Positions 26,237-36,428 are shown, counted from the stretch's first letter. The stretch is 64,000 nucleotides of DNA from an uncultured Nitrospirota bacterium (GCA_937139405.1 CAKZPV010000032.1:1-64000); one strand, 5' to 3'. Made by a program: numbers and translations. The notes: a model not told the origin generated them from the letters alone.

Positions 26237-29113
26237 ATGTCTGTGGATGGAGTCTCTGAACAAAAATTCAAGTTGGCTTTAGGTATGTGTCAAATGTTAC
26301 TCCGCAACCAGATGCCGGCGAATTCTACTGTCTTGCCACCTGATGCCATTCATAACACTGTTGAAGAAGTCGTGGTTCTTGCGGCGTGTTCCGGTGTCGA
26401 CAAAAATCGTCTTATTAAAGTCCTTGAGGAACGTTTTACGGTTCAGGCCCCAATCCACCGAACGCTTGGGAGCAACGACCAGCACATCGCATGGTTCCAT
26501 CAAAAGCGCGGCCAGATTCAGTGGCGTCGCTGGGACCGATACCAGTTGTATCTAGGGGAACAAATTTCCGATTCCGTTATTAAAAGCCACGAAGACGTTG
26601 TGGATGATATTCTCGCACGATTGGAAGATCCTGATGATCTTAGTGGGAGGGAAGTTTGGGATCGTCGTGGCCTTGTTATGGGCCACGTGCAATCAGGCAA
26701 AACCGCCAACTATTGCGGATTAATATGTAAGGCTGCGGATGCAGGTTATAAAGTTATAATCGTTCTTTCTGGCATTCACAGTAGCCTTCGGAGTCAGACA
26801 CAGATACGGCTTGATGAGGGGTTCCTCGGGTTCATGAGTGAACCTGGCGGCGGTGAAAGCCCACAAGCATTCCATCCAGTCGGGGTAGGCTTAATTGATT
26901 CCTCGGTCCGTGCTAATACCGCCACAAATCGCTCTCAAAAAGGTGATTTCCATAGGGCAAGTGCAAATAGGTTCGGGATTAATCCAGGCGGCCTGCCTCT
27001 TCTTTTTGTTGTTAAAAAAAATGCGACGGTTCTAGGACACCTTCTCAAGTGGATTCGTTCCTATACTGATGGTTCAGATTCCCAAGTGGATCGTCATTAT
27101 ATAAAAAATGTCCCTGCTCTAATTGTTGATGATGAAGCTGATCTTGCGTCAATCGATACGCGTCAGCAAACGTTTGACGAAAATAACAATCCAGATCTTG
27201 ATCATGACCCGACAAAGATTAATCAGTTAATCCGCAAAATTCTCCGACATTTCGGGAAGGTAGCTTATGTCGGGTATACCGCGACTCCCTTCGCGAATAT
27301 TTTCATTCATGAGCGTGGGTTTACATCGGAACTTGGAGAGGACCTTTTTCCACGTAGCTTTATAGTAAACATTCCACCTCCTACTAATTACATGGGACCA
27401 AAAAGGCTTTTCGGTATCGCGGGGGATGATATTGCCGGTCAGGAGGAAGTCGAGCAACTCCCTCTTTTGAGACCTATTCTAGATCATGCAGCATCCGAAG
27501 CTGTAGATGAAGAGCATGGGTGGATGCCTCCTAAATTAGTCAGACGCACTGAACACCAGCCCCTCTACAACGGAGAAAATTGCGTCCCTCCATCTTTGCG
27601 AGAGGCAATGATGGCCTTTATTCTGGCAACGAGCGTTCGGAGGATTCGGGAGTCTGGGCCTCTTTACAATTCAATGCTTGTACATGTAACCAGGTTTACC
27701 GAGGTTCAACGCCTAGTTTCTAAACAGATAGAAATCGCTCTCCGGGAAATTCTTCGACGGCTACAGTATGGTGATGGTGACCGTTTGCCCAGCATTGAGG
27801 ATGAATTCAAAAGTCTTTGGGACAGGGATTTTATACCTGCCAGTCAAAAGTGCCGCCAAACTCTCGGTGAAACAGAGGTGCCCGCTACACCCAACTGGGA
27901 TGAAGTGTTGGCGTTTTTGTACGAGGTGACAGCATCCATTCGTGTAAAGACTATAAACGGAACAGCCAAGGATGTACTAGACTATCTTGAGCACCGGACA
28001 ACGGGGATGAATGTCATTGCCATTGGTGGTGATAAACTCTCACGTGGGCTGACCCTGGAAGGGCTGAGTGTTAGCTATTTCCTCCGCTCCTCAAAGATGT
28101 ATGACACATTGATGCAAATGGGCCGCTGGTTTGGGTATCGCGTCGGATATATAGATCTTTGCCGATTATACTCCACGACTGAACTGTTGGGGTGGTTTGC
28201 GGATATAGCACTGGCAAGTGAGGAGCTTCAGGTGGAGTTCAAGAATATGGATCAAATTGGAGGCACGCCCCGAGATTATGGACTGAAGATTCGGTCGCAT
28301 CCGATCATGCTTGTCACGTCTGCCGTCAAGATGCGCCATGGTTCACAAATGAGATGTTCTTTTTCTGGGAGTGTCAGTGAAACAATAAAATTCCATCGCA
28401 ATCCTGATTGGATCGCACGAAATTTTTCAGCAGTTGACAAATGGTTAGCTTCCCTTGGGAGACCTTCGGCGGGAACAAGGATTGGTGGGTACACTTGGAA
28501 AGATGTCCCAGCTCAGAAAGTTATTGATTTTCTGCACTCTTATTCCACGCATGAAGTCTTTCGTTTGGCCGATGCCGGCTTGTTCATTAAATACATTAAC
28601 GCGCAACTTCCGCACAACGAATTGGAAAAATGGATAGTACGGCTTTGTTCCTCAGGAGCAGCCAATGCCCAAGTGGCAGAGTTGAACGGATTAAACATTG
28701 GGTTGATCAAGAGAACCCCGTTTCCAAAGGAACAGCAGAAGGATAGTTATGGAATTCGCCAGTTGGTCAGTCCCAGCGACGAGCTTGCCTATTTGAACGA
28801 CGAACAGCGGAAAGAAGCATTGCGGCTAACTGTTGAAAGATGGCGGGAGGATCCTGAACGAAAATCCGAAGATGTCCCCCCCACCAAACCTGGCCGTGAG
28901 GAAGCAAGAAAAGCAAGGGGGACGGTTTCCCCAATCGGGATAGGATTACTTTTGTTATATCCCCTCGACCAGGTACATGCCGGACTAGATAGAACCGTAA
29001 AACCGGTTATGGGAATAGCCCTCAGCTTTCCAAAAAGCGATACTGCTGTGGAAATTGCCTATACAGCCAACAATATCTTTACCAGTGGTGGTGGAGATGA
29101 CGAAAGTCTCTAA
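26237..29113 (+). CDS. Z1-domain superfamily II helicase/translocase
   Basis: The 958-residue protein has a Walker A GHVQSGKT (about residue 150), Walker B/DEAD-equivalent LIVDDEAD (~295), VGYTATPFAN (motif III-like, ~345) and QMGRWFGYRVGY (motif VI with arginine finger, ~630). This set defines the Z1 domain. The C-terminal ~250 residues are helical and unassigned. It would couple ATP hydrolysis to DNA translocation in the restriction complex. It starts 2 bp after the ATPase gene with GGAG upstream, and its end overlaps the next gene by 17 bp. Confidence 0.95.
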   Translation: MSVDGVSEQKFKLALGMCQMLLRNQMPANSTVLPPDAIHNTVEEVVVLAACSGVDKNRLIKVLEERFTVQAPIHRTLGSNDQHIAWFHQKRGQIQWRRWDRYQLYLGEQISDSVIKSHEDVVDDILARLEDPDDLSGREVWDRRGLVMGHVQSGKTANYCGLICKAADAGYKVIIVLSGIHSSLRSQTQIRLDEGFLGFMSEPGGGESPQAFHPVGVGLIDSSVRANTATNRSQKGDFHRASANRFGINPGGLPLLFVVKKNATVLGHLLKWIRSYTDGSDSQVDRHYIKNVPALIVDDEADLASIDTRQQTFDENNNPDLDHDPTKINQLIRKILRHFGKVAYVGYTATPFANIFIHERGFTSELGEDLFPRSFIVNIPPPTNYMGPKRLFGIAGDDIAGQEEVEQLPLLRPILDHAASEAVDEEHGWMPPKLVRRTEHQPLYNGENCVPPSLREAMMAFILATSVRRIRESGPLYNSMLVHVTRFTEVQRLVSKQIEIALREILRRLQYGDGDRLPSIEDEFKSLWDRDFIPASQKCRQTLGETEVPATPNWDEVLAFLYEVTASIRVKTINGTAKDVLDYLEHRTTGMNVIAIGGDKLSRGLTLEGLSVSYFLRSSKMYDTLMQMGRWFGYRVGYIDLCRLYSTTELLGWFADIALASEELQVEFKNMDQIGGTPRDYGLKIRSHPIMLVTSAVKMRHGSQMRCSFSGSVSETIKFHRNPDWIARNFSAVDKWLASLGRPSAGTRIGGYTWKDVPAQKVIDFLHSYSTHEVFRLADAGLFIKYINAQLPHNELEKWIVRLCSSGAANAQVAELNGLNIGLIKRTPFPKEQQKDSYGIRQLVSPSDELAYLNDEQRKEALRLTVERWREDPERKSEDVPPTKPGREEARKARGTVSPIGIGLLLLYPLDQVHAGLDRTVKPVMGIALSFPKSDTAVEIAYTANNIFTSGGGDDESL

Positions 29114-30107
29114 AGCCCTCACTGTAGCGTGGGAAGCAGTTTCTGCTGAGCTGGGTCGGAGCCCTGGGTATTACCATCGGCGGTTACAACTCCAAATTAG
29201 CCTGCCGGCATACGCAGGGGTAGTTGTCCCCGGAAACTTCCGCCGTTTATCGTTTGATTTTGAGGAATTATCACTACGTGGGTTGAACCTACAGGACCAG
29301 ACTCAGGGTTATCTGGTTGAAATTGAGCAGCAAATTGACAAAAAAAGGAAATTCGTACACCTCCAGCAAACCCCAGCTGCCTTACCTGAAGACTTGTTCA
29401 GAATTTTCTGTACAGATGTCCTCCTACACGTCGCCAATTGTGGATCCGAATCCGAATCCGGGAAAACTCTTCGCAACCGGCTGGAGCACTGGAGGCGCTT
29501 TTTTCAAAAACGTACCCAGGGAGGGCTTTCTCGCGAAGAATACATCGGCCTTTTTGCTGAAATCGAATTCTTCGAAATGTGCCTTCAACGGAATTTAAGC
29601 CCCGCAATTCTTTCTGATGCATGGCAGGGAGTACTGGGCGGAAATCAAGATTTTATGTTTGGAGAGATAGCTGTAGAGGTAAAAGCTGTTACGGCTAATG
29701 ATGCGGGATTCTTCCATGTTTCAAATCTTCGCCAGCTTGATGGTACTGGACTAAGGCATCTTTTCCTCAGTCATTTTGCATATGATTTCCGTGAAGGGGC
29801 AGGGCGCAGTATGACATTACTGATCCAATCAGTAAGAACAATGCTAAACTCAGATCCCAGTGCTCTAGCGATATTCGATGATCGTCTGGTTGCCGCAGGC
29901 TATATAGAACCTGATCATTCTCCATTTTCCGGTTGTGGATTTACAGAGCGGCGGCGTTCGTATTTTATGGTCCGTGAGGGCTTCCCGCGTATTCTCGAAT
30001 CATCTCTGGCTCCAGGTGTCTTTAATGTCTGCTATGCAGTTTACCTGGCTGCCTGCTCAGAATTTGTCATAACAGAGACTGACCTCATTGGTTCACTGCC
30101 ACGTTAG
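29097..30107 (+). CDS. DUF4420-type PD-(D/E)XK endonuclease
   Basis: The 336-residue protein matches the DUF4420 family. A nuclease core is visible as GLFAEIEFFE, then GGNQDFMFGEIAVEVKA (Asp, then E-x-K, ~185-196), the PD-(D/E)XK arrangement. It is the best candidate for the DNA-cutting subunit. The start at 29097 lies within the Z1 gene; a longer frame from 29055 is less likely because GGTGGAG precedes the 29097 ATG. The AIPR gene begins 6 bp after its stop. Confidence 0.85.
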   Translation: MTKVSKALTVAWEAVSAELGRSPGYYHRRLQLQISLPAYAGVVVPGNFRRLSFDFEELSLRGLNLQDQTQGYLVEIEQQIDKKRKFVHLQQTPAALPEDLFRIFCTDVLLHVANCGSESESGKTLRNRLEHWRRFFQKRTQGGLSREEYIGLFAEIEFFEMCLQRNLSPAILSDAWQGVLGGNQDFMFGEIAVEVKAVTANDAGFFHVSNLRQLDGTGLRHLFLSHFAYDFREGAGRSMTLLIQSVRTMLNSDPSALAIFDDRLVAAGYIEPDHSPFSGCGFTERRRSYFMVREGFPRILESSLAPGVFNVCYAVYLAACSEFVITETDLIGSLPR

Positions 30108-30113
30108 GTTATT

Positions 30114-32207
30114 ATGTCCCAAGAAACGGAATTGACCATTTTTCTTTACGAGCTAGAAAGCGATATTACGGAGATTGCGAATCCAGACGGAGATCCTTCG
30201 AGTGCTAATTTTCGTGAATCCGTCTTTACTGAAATTATCTCGGAAGAATTGGCTGTTTCGGGCATTCTGGAGTCCCCTGTTGTTTGCCACTTCGAGGGGG
30301 GAACAGGTTCGGGATCATTCAAGGTTAATGGTTATAGTCTTCCGGAAGAGGATTCCCGCCTCGACCTATTCGTCACCCACCACGTGAATTCATCAGATCG
30401 TCTGCAAACAATCAACGCTTCACATATTGAGGCGGCCTTTAACAAACTTGAACGTTATCTGGGTAAGGCAATGACTGGACACCATACAAACCTTGAGCCT
30501 GGACTTGATCCATACCTCATGACGGAGAGGATTTATGGGCGGCGTGAACGCATTGACCGGGTAAACTTTTCACTCTTTACGAATGCTCGCCTTGCGCAGC
30601 GACGGGAACGAGAGCGGAAAAGGGAGGTCCATGGATTAACAGCCACATTCGAAGTCTGGGATCTTGAACGTTTCCGCCGTTTGAGGGCAAGCGGAATGAG
30701 CTCTGAGCCTCTGAATGTAGGATTAAAGGGTTTGCCAAAAGGGGGACTACCCGCAGTGAAACTAGATTTGGGGGCAGGCGGGTGCCAAACCTGGGTGACT
30801 GTTTTCCCAGGTAAGTTATTGTTTGATCTTTATGAAGAGTATGGATCTCAACTTTTAGACCTTAACGTCCGTTCCTATTTGCAGGCCCGTGGTAAGGTGA
30901 ACAAGGGCATACTTGAAACTCTTCGTCAAAGCCCAGAGGATTTCATGGCATACAATAACGGGATCACAGTTGTTGCAGAAGGTGTAGAGGCCGGAGAACT
31001 ACCAGATGGATCAGTAAGAATCCTGGAGCTAAAGGGTATGCAGATTGTCAACGGTGGCCAGACGACTGCTTCCATTCATCGTGCGGTGAAGGATTTCCAG
31101 GTTGATCTTTCTCGTGTCTACGTTCAAGGGAAAATTACAGTGGTTGAACAGTCGAGATTCCAAGAAGTGGTTCCTCTCATCTCCAGGTATTCAAATTCTC
31201 AGAACAAAGTCAGTGAATCCGATCTTCGTGCCAATCATCCATTTCACGTGGGCATGGAAAGGGTAGCGCGCCGTGAGTGGGCACCAGACCAGAAGACGCG
31301 CTGGTTCTACGAGCGGGCACGCGGAAGTTATCAAACAGCAAGGTCTCGCGAAGGTACTACTCCCTCAAGGCGCAACGAGTTCGATAAACGGTATCCTTCC
31401 AGCCAACGGTTCACAAAGGAGGACCTGGCAAAGTTTGAGCATGTCTGGATGGGATTTCCACATTTGGTAAGTCGAGGTGCCCAGAAGAATTTCGTCCATT
31501 TCATGCAAAATCTCCATCCCTGTCCCGATGGGTGGGAACCGACGGTTGAGGAATACCGCAGATACATAGCGAAAGGCATTATATTTAAGGAAGTCCGGCG
31601 GATCGTGAGTCGAAATGAAGCAATTACGGCCTACAGGATCAATGTAACTGCCTACACTGTGGCATTGGTTGCCGATAGAACAGTCCGTAGAATTGATCTG
31701 GACGGGATCTGGAAGAATCAGGGTATCTCCTTAGCTCTCCAGGATACTATAGAGACCTGGGCCCCTGCAGTGTTCAACCATTTACCCGAGAAGGGTCGTA
31801 GCGAGGGGCACCACATCGAAGAATCTTTTAAAAAACCGGCATGCTGGCAATACATTCGTTCTCTCAAATGGGATGTTCCTACAGATCTTCAAAAGGAACT
31901 TGTTTCTTCAGTTAGATCGGCCGGCGCATCTGCAACTATTTTAGCCGCTACCAATTCAGGGCTTAACAATCTTGACCACAACAACATTGCTTTGTGCAAG
32001 GAATTGGATGAGGCGCAATGGCTTAAGATTACTAAATGGGGGCAGGAAACTGGAGAAATCGATGAGTGGAACCGAGGTATTGCCAGAACCCTTGCTGGTT
32101 ATGCAGCAGAGGGCTGGAGGCAGGCACCTTCGGTCAAACAAGCCAAACGGGGGGCAGCTATGATTGAGAAGGCCCGTAAGGCTGGCATGTCTGGCAATGA
32201 GTCATAG
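30114..32207 (+). CDS. AIPR (abortive infection phage resistance) protein
   Basis: The 697-residue protein belongs to the AIPR family (first noted in lactococcal AbiR-type systems). Hallmarks are FMAYNNGITVVAEGVE (~278-293) and MQIVNGGQTTASIHRA (~310-325), and VPLISRYSNSQNKVSESD further on. The molecular activity of AIPR is unknown; its constant linkage to Z1 and DUF4420 genes shows it is part of the same machine. It lies 6 bp downstream of the DUF4420 gene and 115 bp upstream of the methyltransferase. Confidence 0.93.
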   Translation: MSQETELTIFLYELESDITEIANPDGDPSSANFRESVFTEIISEELAVSGILESPVVCHFEGGTGSGSFKVNGYSLPEEDSRLDLFVTHHVNSSDRLQTINASHIEAAFNKLERYLGKAMTGHHTNLEPGLDPYLMTERIYGRRERIDRVNFSLFTNARLAQRRERERKREVHGLTATFEVWDLERFRRLRASGMSSEPLNVGLKGLPKGGLPAVKLDLGAGGCQTWVTVFPGKLLFDLYEEYGSQLLDLNVRSYLQARGKVNKGILETLRQSPEDFMAYNNGITVVAEGVEAGELPDGSVRILELKGMQIVNGGQTTASIHRAVKDFQVDLSRVYVQGKITVVEQSRFQEVVPLISRYSNSQNKVSESDLRANHPFHVGMERVARREWAPDQKTRWFYERARGSYQTARSREGTTPSRRNEFDKRYPSSQRFTKEDLAKFEHVWMGFPHLVSRGAQKNFVHFMQNLHPCPDGWEPTVEEYRRYIAKGIIFKEVRRIVSRNEAITAYRINVTAYTVALVADRTVRRIDLDGIWKNQGISLALQDTIETWAPAVFNHLPEKGRSEGHHIEESFKKPACWQYIRSLKWDVPTDLQKELVSSVRSAGASATILAATNSGLNNLDHNNIALCKELDEAQWLKITKWGQETGEIDEWNRGIARTLAGYAAEGWRQAPSVKQAKRGAAMIEKARKAGMSGNES

Positions 32208-32322
32208 GCAAATTAAAAATCTTGGCAGAGCTGGAATGAAAATTTTTTCTACTTCTTTCCAGGACCCAAAACTTTTACTCCGATTTCCCATACTGGTGAT
32301 AAAATTTTGAGGTAAGTTCCCA

Positions 32323-33588
32323 ATGGCGATTGACTTTAATGAGGCATTTCGTGTTGTTTTGGCCTTAATGAACAATGGCGTTCCTGTTCCAGAGCATTTT
32401 CGGAGTGAACTTCCAGCTATTGTGTCACACTGGTTGCACAACCCGATAAAAGATCCGCTAATCCTTGGAAATGTCGAGGGTGAGAAATGGCGAAGATTTC
32501 TATCGGCTTATGGAAAACTAAATCATGAGAGGTTTTTCATTTTAAAAAAATCTGCATACCTAACTCGAAACGGGTTTAAGGTTGATTTCACAGATTTCCC
32601 TTTTCCACCGACAAGTAAAAAGCCAAAGTTCAAGTTCATTGATCTGTTTTCTGGCATAGGTGGATTCCGCATTGCACTTCAAAGCTTGGGTGGTAAATGT
32701 GTATTTTCATGTGAAAATGATCCCATGGCTAAAGAAACCTATTTTAAGAATTTTGGTGAATATCCTTTCGGTGACATAAGAAAATTCACTGGGAAAGGTA
32801 TCACGGACCAAGAGTTGGCTGAGTTCATACCTGATCATGACATCCTGTCTGCTGGATTCCCGTGCCAACCATTCAGCAAGGCAGGTGTGTCAGCACGAAA
32901 TGCCCTGGAGAAGGAGAACGGGTTTTCATGTAGAGATCAAGGGGCTTTATTTTATGATATTCTTCGTATTGCTAAGATAAAACGACCTAAAGTCCTTTTT
33001 CTAGAGAATGTGAGAAACCTTGAAAGACACGATGGGGGAAGAACAATTCAAAAGATAAAAAATGCAATAGAATGTGATCTGGGTTATTCGTTTTATATGG
33101 AAGTCATCGATGCCTCATCTGTGGTTCCCCAAAAACGAGAACGTTGTTACATGGTGTGTTTTCGAAATAAAAGGCTGAAATTTTCATTTCCTAAAATTAA
33201 TGGCGCACCCAAACCGTTGAGAGAGATCCTTGAACCATCTCCTTCCGCTTCGTACACAATTTCGAAACGACTATGGGTTGGGCATCAGAACCGGACTGTC
33301 CGTAACCTTAGTCGTGGTGTAGGTTTCACAGCTTTCAAGGCAGACTTGAATAAACCGGCGAACACTCTTGTTTCCCGTTATGGAAAAGATGGAAAAGAAT
33401 GTCTGGTGCCACAGAGAGGGAAGAAGCCTAGATTACTTACTCCCAGGGAATGTGCTCGTCTTCAGGGCTTTCCGGAAAGTTTTATCCTTCCCCAATTTAA
33501 GCTTACAGCCTATAAAAAATTTGGGAATTCGGTTGTGGTTCCTCTCGTTAGAAAAATTGCATTTAAAATTACTCAAAAATGTTTTTAA
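32323..33588 (+). CDS. DNA (cytosine-5) methyltransferase
   Basis: The 421-residue Dcm-type enzyme has an N-terminal ~100-residue extension, then FIDLFSGIGGFRIAL (motif I, ~104), AGFPCQPFSKAG (motif IV with catalytic Cys, ~178), FLENVRNL (motif VI, ~226), QKRERCYMV (motif VIII, ~269), and RLQGFPESF plus GNSVVVPL (motifs IX-X). The short target-recognition region lies around residues 300-360; recognition sequence unknown. It should protect host DNA from the associated nuclease. The GC content of this gene is visibly lower than in surrounding core genes, suggesting transfer. Confidence 0.95.
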   Translation: MAIDFNEAFRVVLALMNNGVPVPEHFRSELPAIVSHWLHNPIKDPLILGNVEGEKWRRFLSAYGKLNHERFFILKKSAYLTRNGFKVDFTDFPFPPTSKKPKFKFIDLFSGIGGFRIALQSLGGKCVFSCENDPMAKETYFKNFGEYPFGDIRKFTGKGITDQELAEFIPDHDILSAGFPCQPFSKAGVSARNALEKENGFSCRDQGALFYDILRIAKIKRPKVLFLENVRNLERHDGGRTIQKIKNAIECDLGYSFYMEVIDASSVVPQKRERCYMVCFRNKRLKFSFPKINGAPKPLREILEPSPSASYTISKRLWVGHQNRTVRNLSRGVGFTAFKADLNKPANTLVSRYGKDGKECLVPQRGKKPRLLTPRECARLQGFPESFILPQFKLTAYKKFGNSVVVPLVRKIAFKITQKCF

Positions 33589-33807
33589 ATATAATCGGCC
33601 CTGGAAAACAAAAAGTTCCTGGCATTTCAAAGAGTGGCACTAGACCTTTAGTGTGAACTAAAAAAAATGTATTCGAATAAAAATATCCAAATTCCGCGCC
33701 CTCTTTTAAAAAGAGTACTTTTTCTTGTTGAAAAATATTTTGGTGCTGTGAAAATATTCCAGGATTGTCGAGGAGAACTTTTTTAAACATGTATTCATAA
33801 AAGAATT

Positions 33808-34233
33808 TTATTTTGTGCAGGCTTCCTTAGTAGCAAGAAACCGAAAAAGTTTTTTAGTAAGCTGTTCTGTTTTCGTAGTTTCACATTCCCATATAACTAA
33901 TACCTTCCACCCGAGAATACGAAGGGCGCGTTCCTTAGCCCTGTCTCGGGCAGCATTCCCTTCTAGTTTATTACGCCAGAAGGTGCGTCGTGTTTTTGGC
34001 AGCGTAGCATCCTTGCATCCCTTATGACGGTGCCAGAAACACCCATGTACGAAAACCACAGTCTGGTATTTTGTTAGAGTTATATCGGGTTTTCCTGGAA
34101 GATCTTTGCGTTGAAGCCTGAAACGGTAACCCATGCTGTGCAGGACTGAACGAACTATTCGCTCTGGGCCTGTGTTGGAGCCCTTGATCCGGCTCATGTT
34201 CCAACTGCGTCGTTCCTTAGTCAGATTGTCCAT
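33808..34233 (-). CDS. vsr: Very short patch repair endonuclease
   Basis: The 141-residue Vsr protein begins with a SWNMSRIKGSNT segment and has GKPDITLTKYQTVVFVHGCFWHRH (nuclease core with Asp and the zinc/metal site) and a KLEGNAARD stretch. Vsr nicks T:G mismatches that arise by deamination of 5-methylcytosine, so it accompanies the cytosine methyltransferase. It is convergent with that gene and 219 bp from it; the A/T-rich spacer 33589-33807 holds possible terminator-like inverted runs but no gene. Confidence 0.93.
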   Translation of the reverse strand: MDNLTKERRSWNMSRIKGSNTGPERIVRSVLHSMGYRFRLQRKDLPGKPDITLTKYQTVVFVHGCFWHRHKGCKDATLPKTRRTFWRNKLEGNAARDRAKERALRILGWKVLVIWECETTKTEQLTKKLFRFLATKEACTK

Positions 34234-34379
34234 TGAGAGGGTTCTTTCCGATAGGTAACCACTTTGGCTTCAACCAGTAAAAGACTCAACTTAAGGGCCT
34301 CATTATATATATTTTAGATGTATGGATTAAGACTTACATGTGCCCACATTGGTCAGTGCTAAGAGGAATATGGGGTCAG

Positions 34380-34470
34380 CTTTTGAATTCACACATTCTC
34401 CCAACCCTCTTCCCACCTTCCTACTTGTTCAAAATAAGTCACTGTTCTCTGCGGGTTCTCGTGAGGAAAA
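34380..34470 (+). repeat. R2 repeat copy
   Basis: Member of a second dispersed family whose consensus phrases are ATTCATACATTCTCCCAGAC, CCTTCCCACCTTCCT and ATTCACTGTTCTCTGCGGGT. It is preceded by GGGGTCAGCTTT, like the GGGGTCAGGTCTTGCATT lead of other copies. No gene lies in 34234-34550. Confidence 0.65.
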
Positions 34471-34550
34471 GTTTGAGCATCGCGAGTGTGGTCGCGCCAT
34501 TTATTGAATCTCTAGATCATGGTCATGGGGTCACCCATTCGCAGGATGTC

Positions 34551-35300
34551 CTAGGCCAGCATGTTCAGTAATCCCAATCCGCTGATGAGCACGAGCATGC
34601 CTCCGATGACCTGTTTGAACCACTGATCATTTTTCAATATCGCATCATGAAATGTGAGCCCGATGACGTGGCCGATGGCTGCGATGGGCAGGAGTGCGAG
34701 GGCGGTGAGCAGATGCAGCTCGACTCCGAGCATCACGAATGTACTCATTTTAATCGCGACAATGGTAAACCAGAGCACGTACAAGGTGTTCCGGAGTTGA
34801 TGGGTCGCAACATGTTTCATGATGACCGCCACCATGAGTGGTCCACCGGTCAGTGTTGTTCCCGCTACATACCCCCCCAGCGCCAGCAACAGCATGTCGC
34901 TCCAGCTCTGCTTGCTCGTGATGGCAAGATTCAAAAGCCACATCAACCCATACGCGAGAGAGATGGAATATATAAAGATGAGCAGCCACGCCGTCGGTAA
35001 CGTGATGAGGCCGAACACCCCAATCAACGTCGTGGGGATGACAAACAGCGTGGCGTGCCGCAAATAGCGCCAATCGACATCGTGAATACCCGTCCGTAAG
35101 GTCAGCGCTGAAAAAAACAGGAGATGCGCTCCGATGACTGGCAACCAAAAGAGTGGTTGGTCATAGAGAAACAGCATGAGTGGGAGTCCAAGTGCAGCAC
35201 CACCGAACCCCAGCCCGCTGCGGACAAACCCTGTCCAGACAAACAGGATTCCCACCAGGAGGAGCTGAAGGATCGTGAAGTCAAAGAGGATGTTCGTCAT
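34551..35300 (-). CDS. TauE/SafE (TSUP) family membrane transporter
   Basis: The 249-residue protein has about eight hydrophobic segments in two related halves, each starting with a Gly-rich GFGGAALGLPLML / GTTLTGGPLM motif typical of TSUP (TauE/SafE) anion exporters. Members export sulfite, sulfoacetate or related organosulfur anions; substrate here unknown. It stands alone between the Vsr gene and R1/R2 repeats, and its start has only a weak ribosome binding site. Confidence 0.88.
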   Translation of the reverse strand: MTNILFDFTILQLLLVGILFVWTGFVRSGLGFGGAALGLPLMLFLYDQPLFWLPVIGAHLLFFSALTLRTGIHDVDWRYLRHATLFVIPTTLIGVFGLITLPTAWLLIFIYSISLAYGLMWLLNLAITSKQSWSDMLLLALGGYVAGTTLTGGPLMVAVIMKHVATHQLRNTLYVLWFTIVAIKMSTFVMLGVELHLLTALALLPIAAIGHVIGLTFHDAILKNDQWFKQVIGGMLVLISGLGLLNMLA

Positions 35301-35447
35301 GGATTATAAGTCGGTTGAAAAAAATCCGCGTGTCCAGAATGTTTTGAGAAAGAGCGCGGACTCATAGATGTTCATTCAAGAATACCTGCCTAGGGGACAG
35401 GGCTTGCATTCTATTCCTAGAACAGAGGGATGCTACAGGTCTTTTAG

Positions 35448-35926
35448 ATGCCGGGTCTCGGCCCGGCAGCCGAGGTCCTTTTGTTTCGGCAAAAGGACCC
35501 AAAACCATGTTGGCCGTGGCATGGCCCTTCGGGTGCCCTCCGCGGTTCACCGACACCGGCAGCGCGCAAACTCGCTTCGCTCAAACAATGCCCGCCTCTT
35601 CTCCGGTGCCGGCTGCACTGCTCGGCCATGCCACCAGGCCAGGGATTCCTCAAGAAAAAAAGTAGCCAAAACCATTGACGCCCCGTCTGGCCTCATTGAA
35701 GAGGAGGGACGCCAACCCTGCGGAGAGCGGACCAACTCGCTTCGCTCAAACAAGGCCCGCACGCTGATAAGCGCGTCCCTCCCTAGGGCCAGCCGGCAGG
35801 CGTCGGATCAAAATCAAAGCGTACCGAGACACACTCGCGGAGCTCACACACTGCGCACCTGTTCTCCGGAGTCAGCTGCACGGCTCGGCCTTGCCGCCAG
35901 GCCAATGATTCCTCCAGAAAAAAAGG
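35448..35926 (-). repeat. R1 mosaic repeat, inverted orientation, with extra 3' module
   Basis: Reverse complement of the R1 copies left of 25 kb: GCCGGGTCTCGGCCCGGC, then CCTTTTGTTTCGGCAAAAGG, the GGCATGGCCCTTCGGGTGCC block, GCTTCGCTCAAAC tracts, the GGCCAGCCGGCAGGCGTCGG block. A second partial end (35843-35926) follows. Open frames in both strands here are repeat products. Confidence 0.8.
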
Positions 35927-36025
35927 CATGGGGTTAACTCTTACATTCATACATTCCCCCAGACCCCTTCCCATCATCCTCCTTATTCCGAATAATTCAC
36001 TGTTCTCTGAGGGATTTTGTGAGTA
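35927..36025 (+). repeat. R2 repeat copy adjoining R1
   Basis: Starts ATGGGGTTAACTCTTACATT and continues CATACATTCCCCCAGACCCC to AATTCACTGTTCTCTGAGGG. It is joined directly to the R1 end at the AAAAAAAGGC boundary. The following 36026-36218 carries no recognised gene and includes the vapB ribosome binding site. Confidence 0.65.
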
Positions 36026-36218
36026 AGAAGTTTGCACGGAGTGAGATGGAGAGGTCTCACATTTCCATATTCGTCGTGCCTGGCCTACGAATATCCAGCG
36101 AGGGCGGCCAGGTCTGCCTGAGCTGATCTTTGAATCATTCTGTGTGAAACCACGCGCTTGACGGCTCGATATTATGCCGATAGCCTGATCGATCAGCAAT
36201 GAGTAAGGAGGTTTTCAG

Positions 36219-36428
36219 ATGGCCACGACCACAATTTCATCGAAATTTCAAATTGTGATCCCCAAGGACGTGCGAGAGAAGCTTCACCTCTGTCCGCAGC
36301 AGCGCTTACACGTCGTTGAAAAGGGTGGCGTGATAAACCTTGTGCCGGAAGTGCCGCTCAAAAATCTGAAGGGAGCCCTCAAGGGGATGTCCAAGACCAG
36401 CATTCGAGAAAAGAAAGACCGCCTGTGA
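36219..36428 (+). CDS. vapB: VapB-type antitoxin (AbrB/MazE fold)
   Basis: The 69-residue protein begins MATTTISSKFQIVIPKDVRE, the swapped-hairpin AbrB/SpoVT DNA-binding domain, followed by a flexible tail that would wrap the toxin. A strong AAGGAGG precedes it. Its stop overlaps the toxin start by 4 bp, so the two are co-translated, and it should autoregulate the operon. Confidence 0.93.
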   Translation: MATTTISSKFQIVIPKDVREKLHLCPQQRLHVVEKGGVINLVPEVPLKNLKGALKGMSKTSIREKKDRL

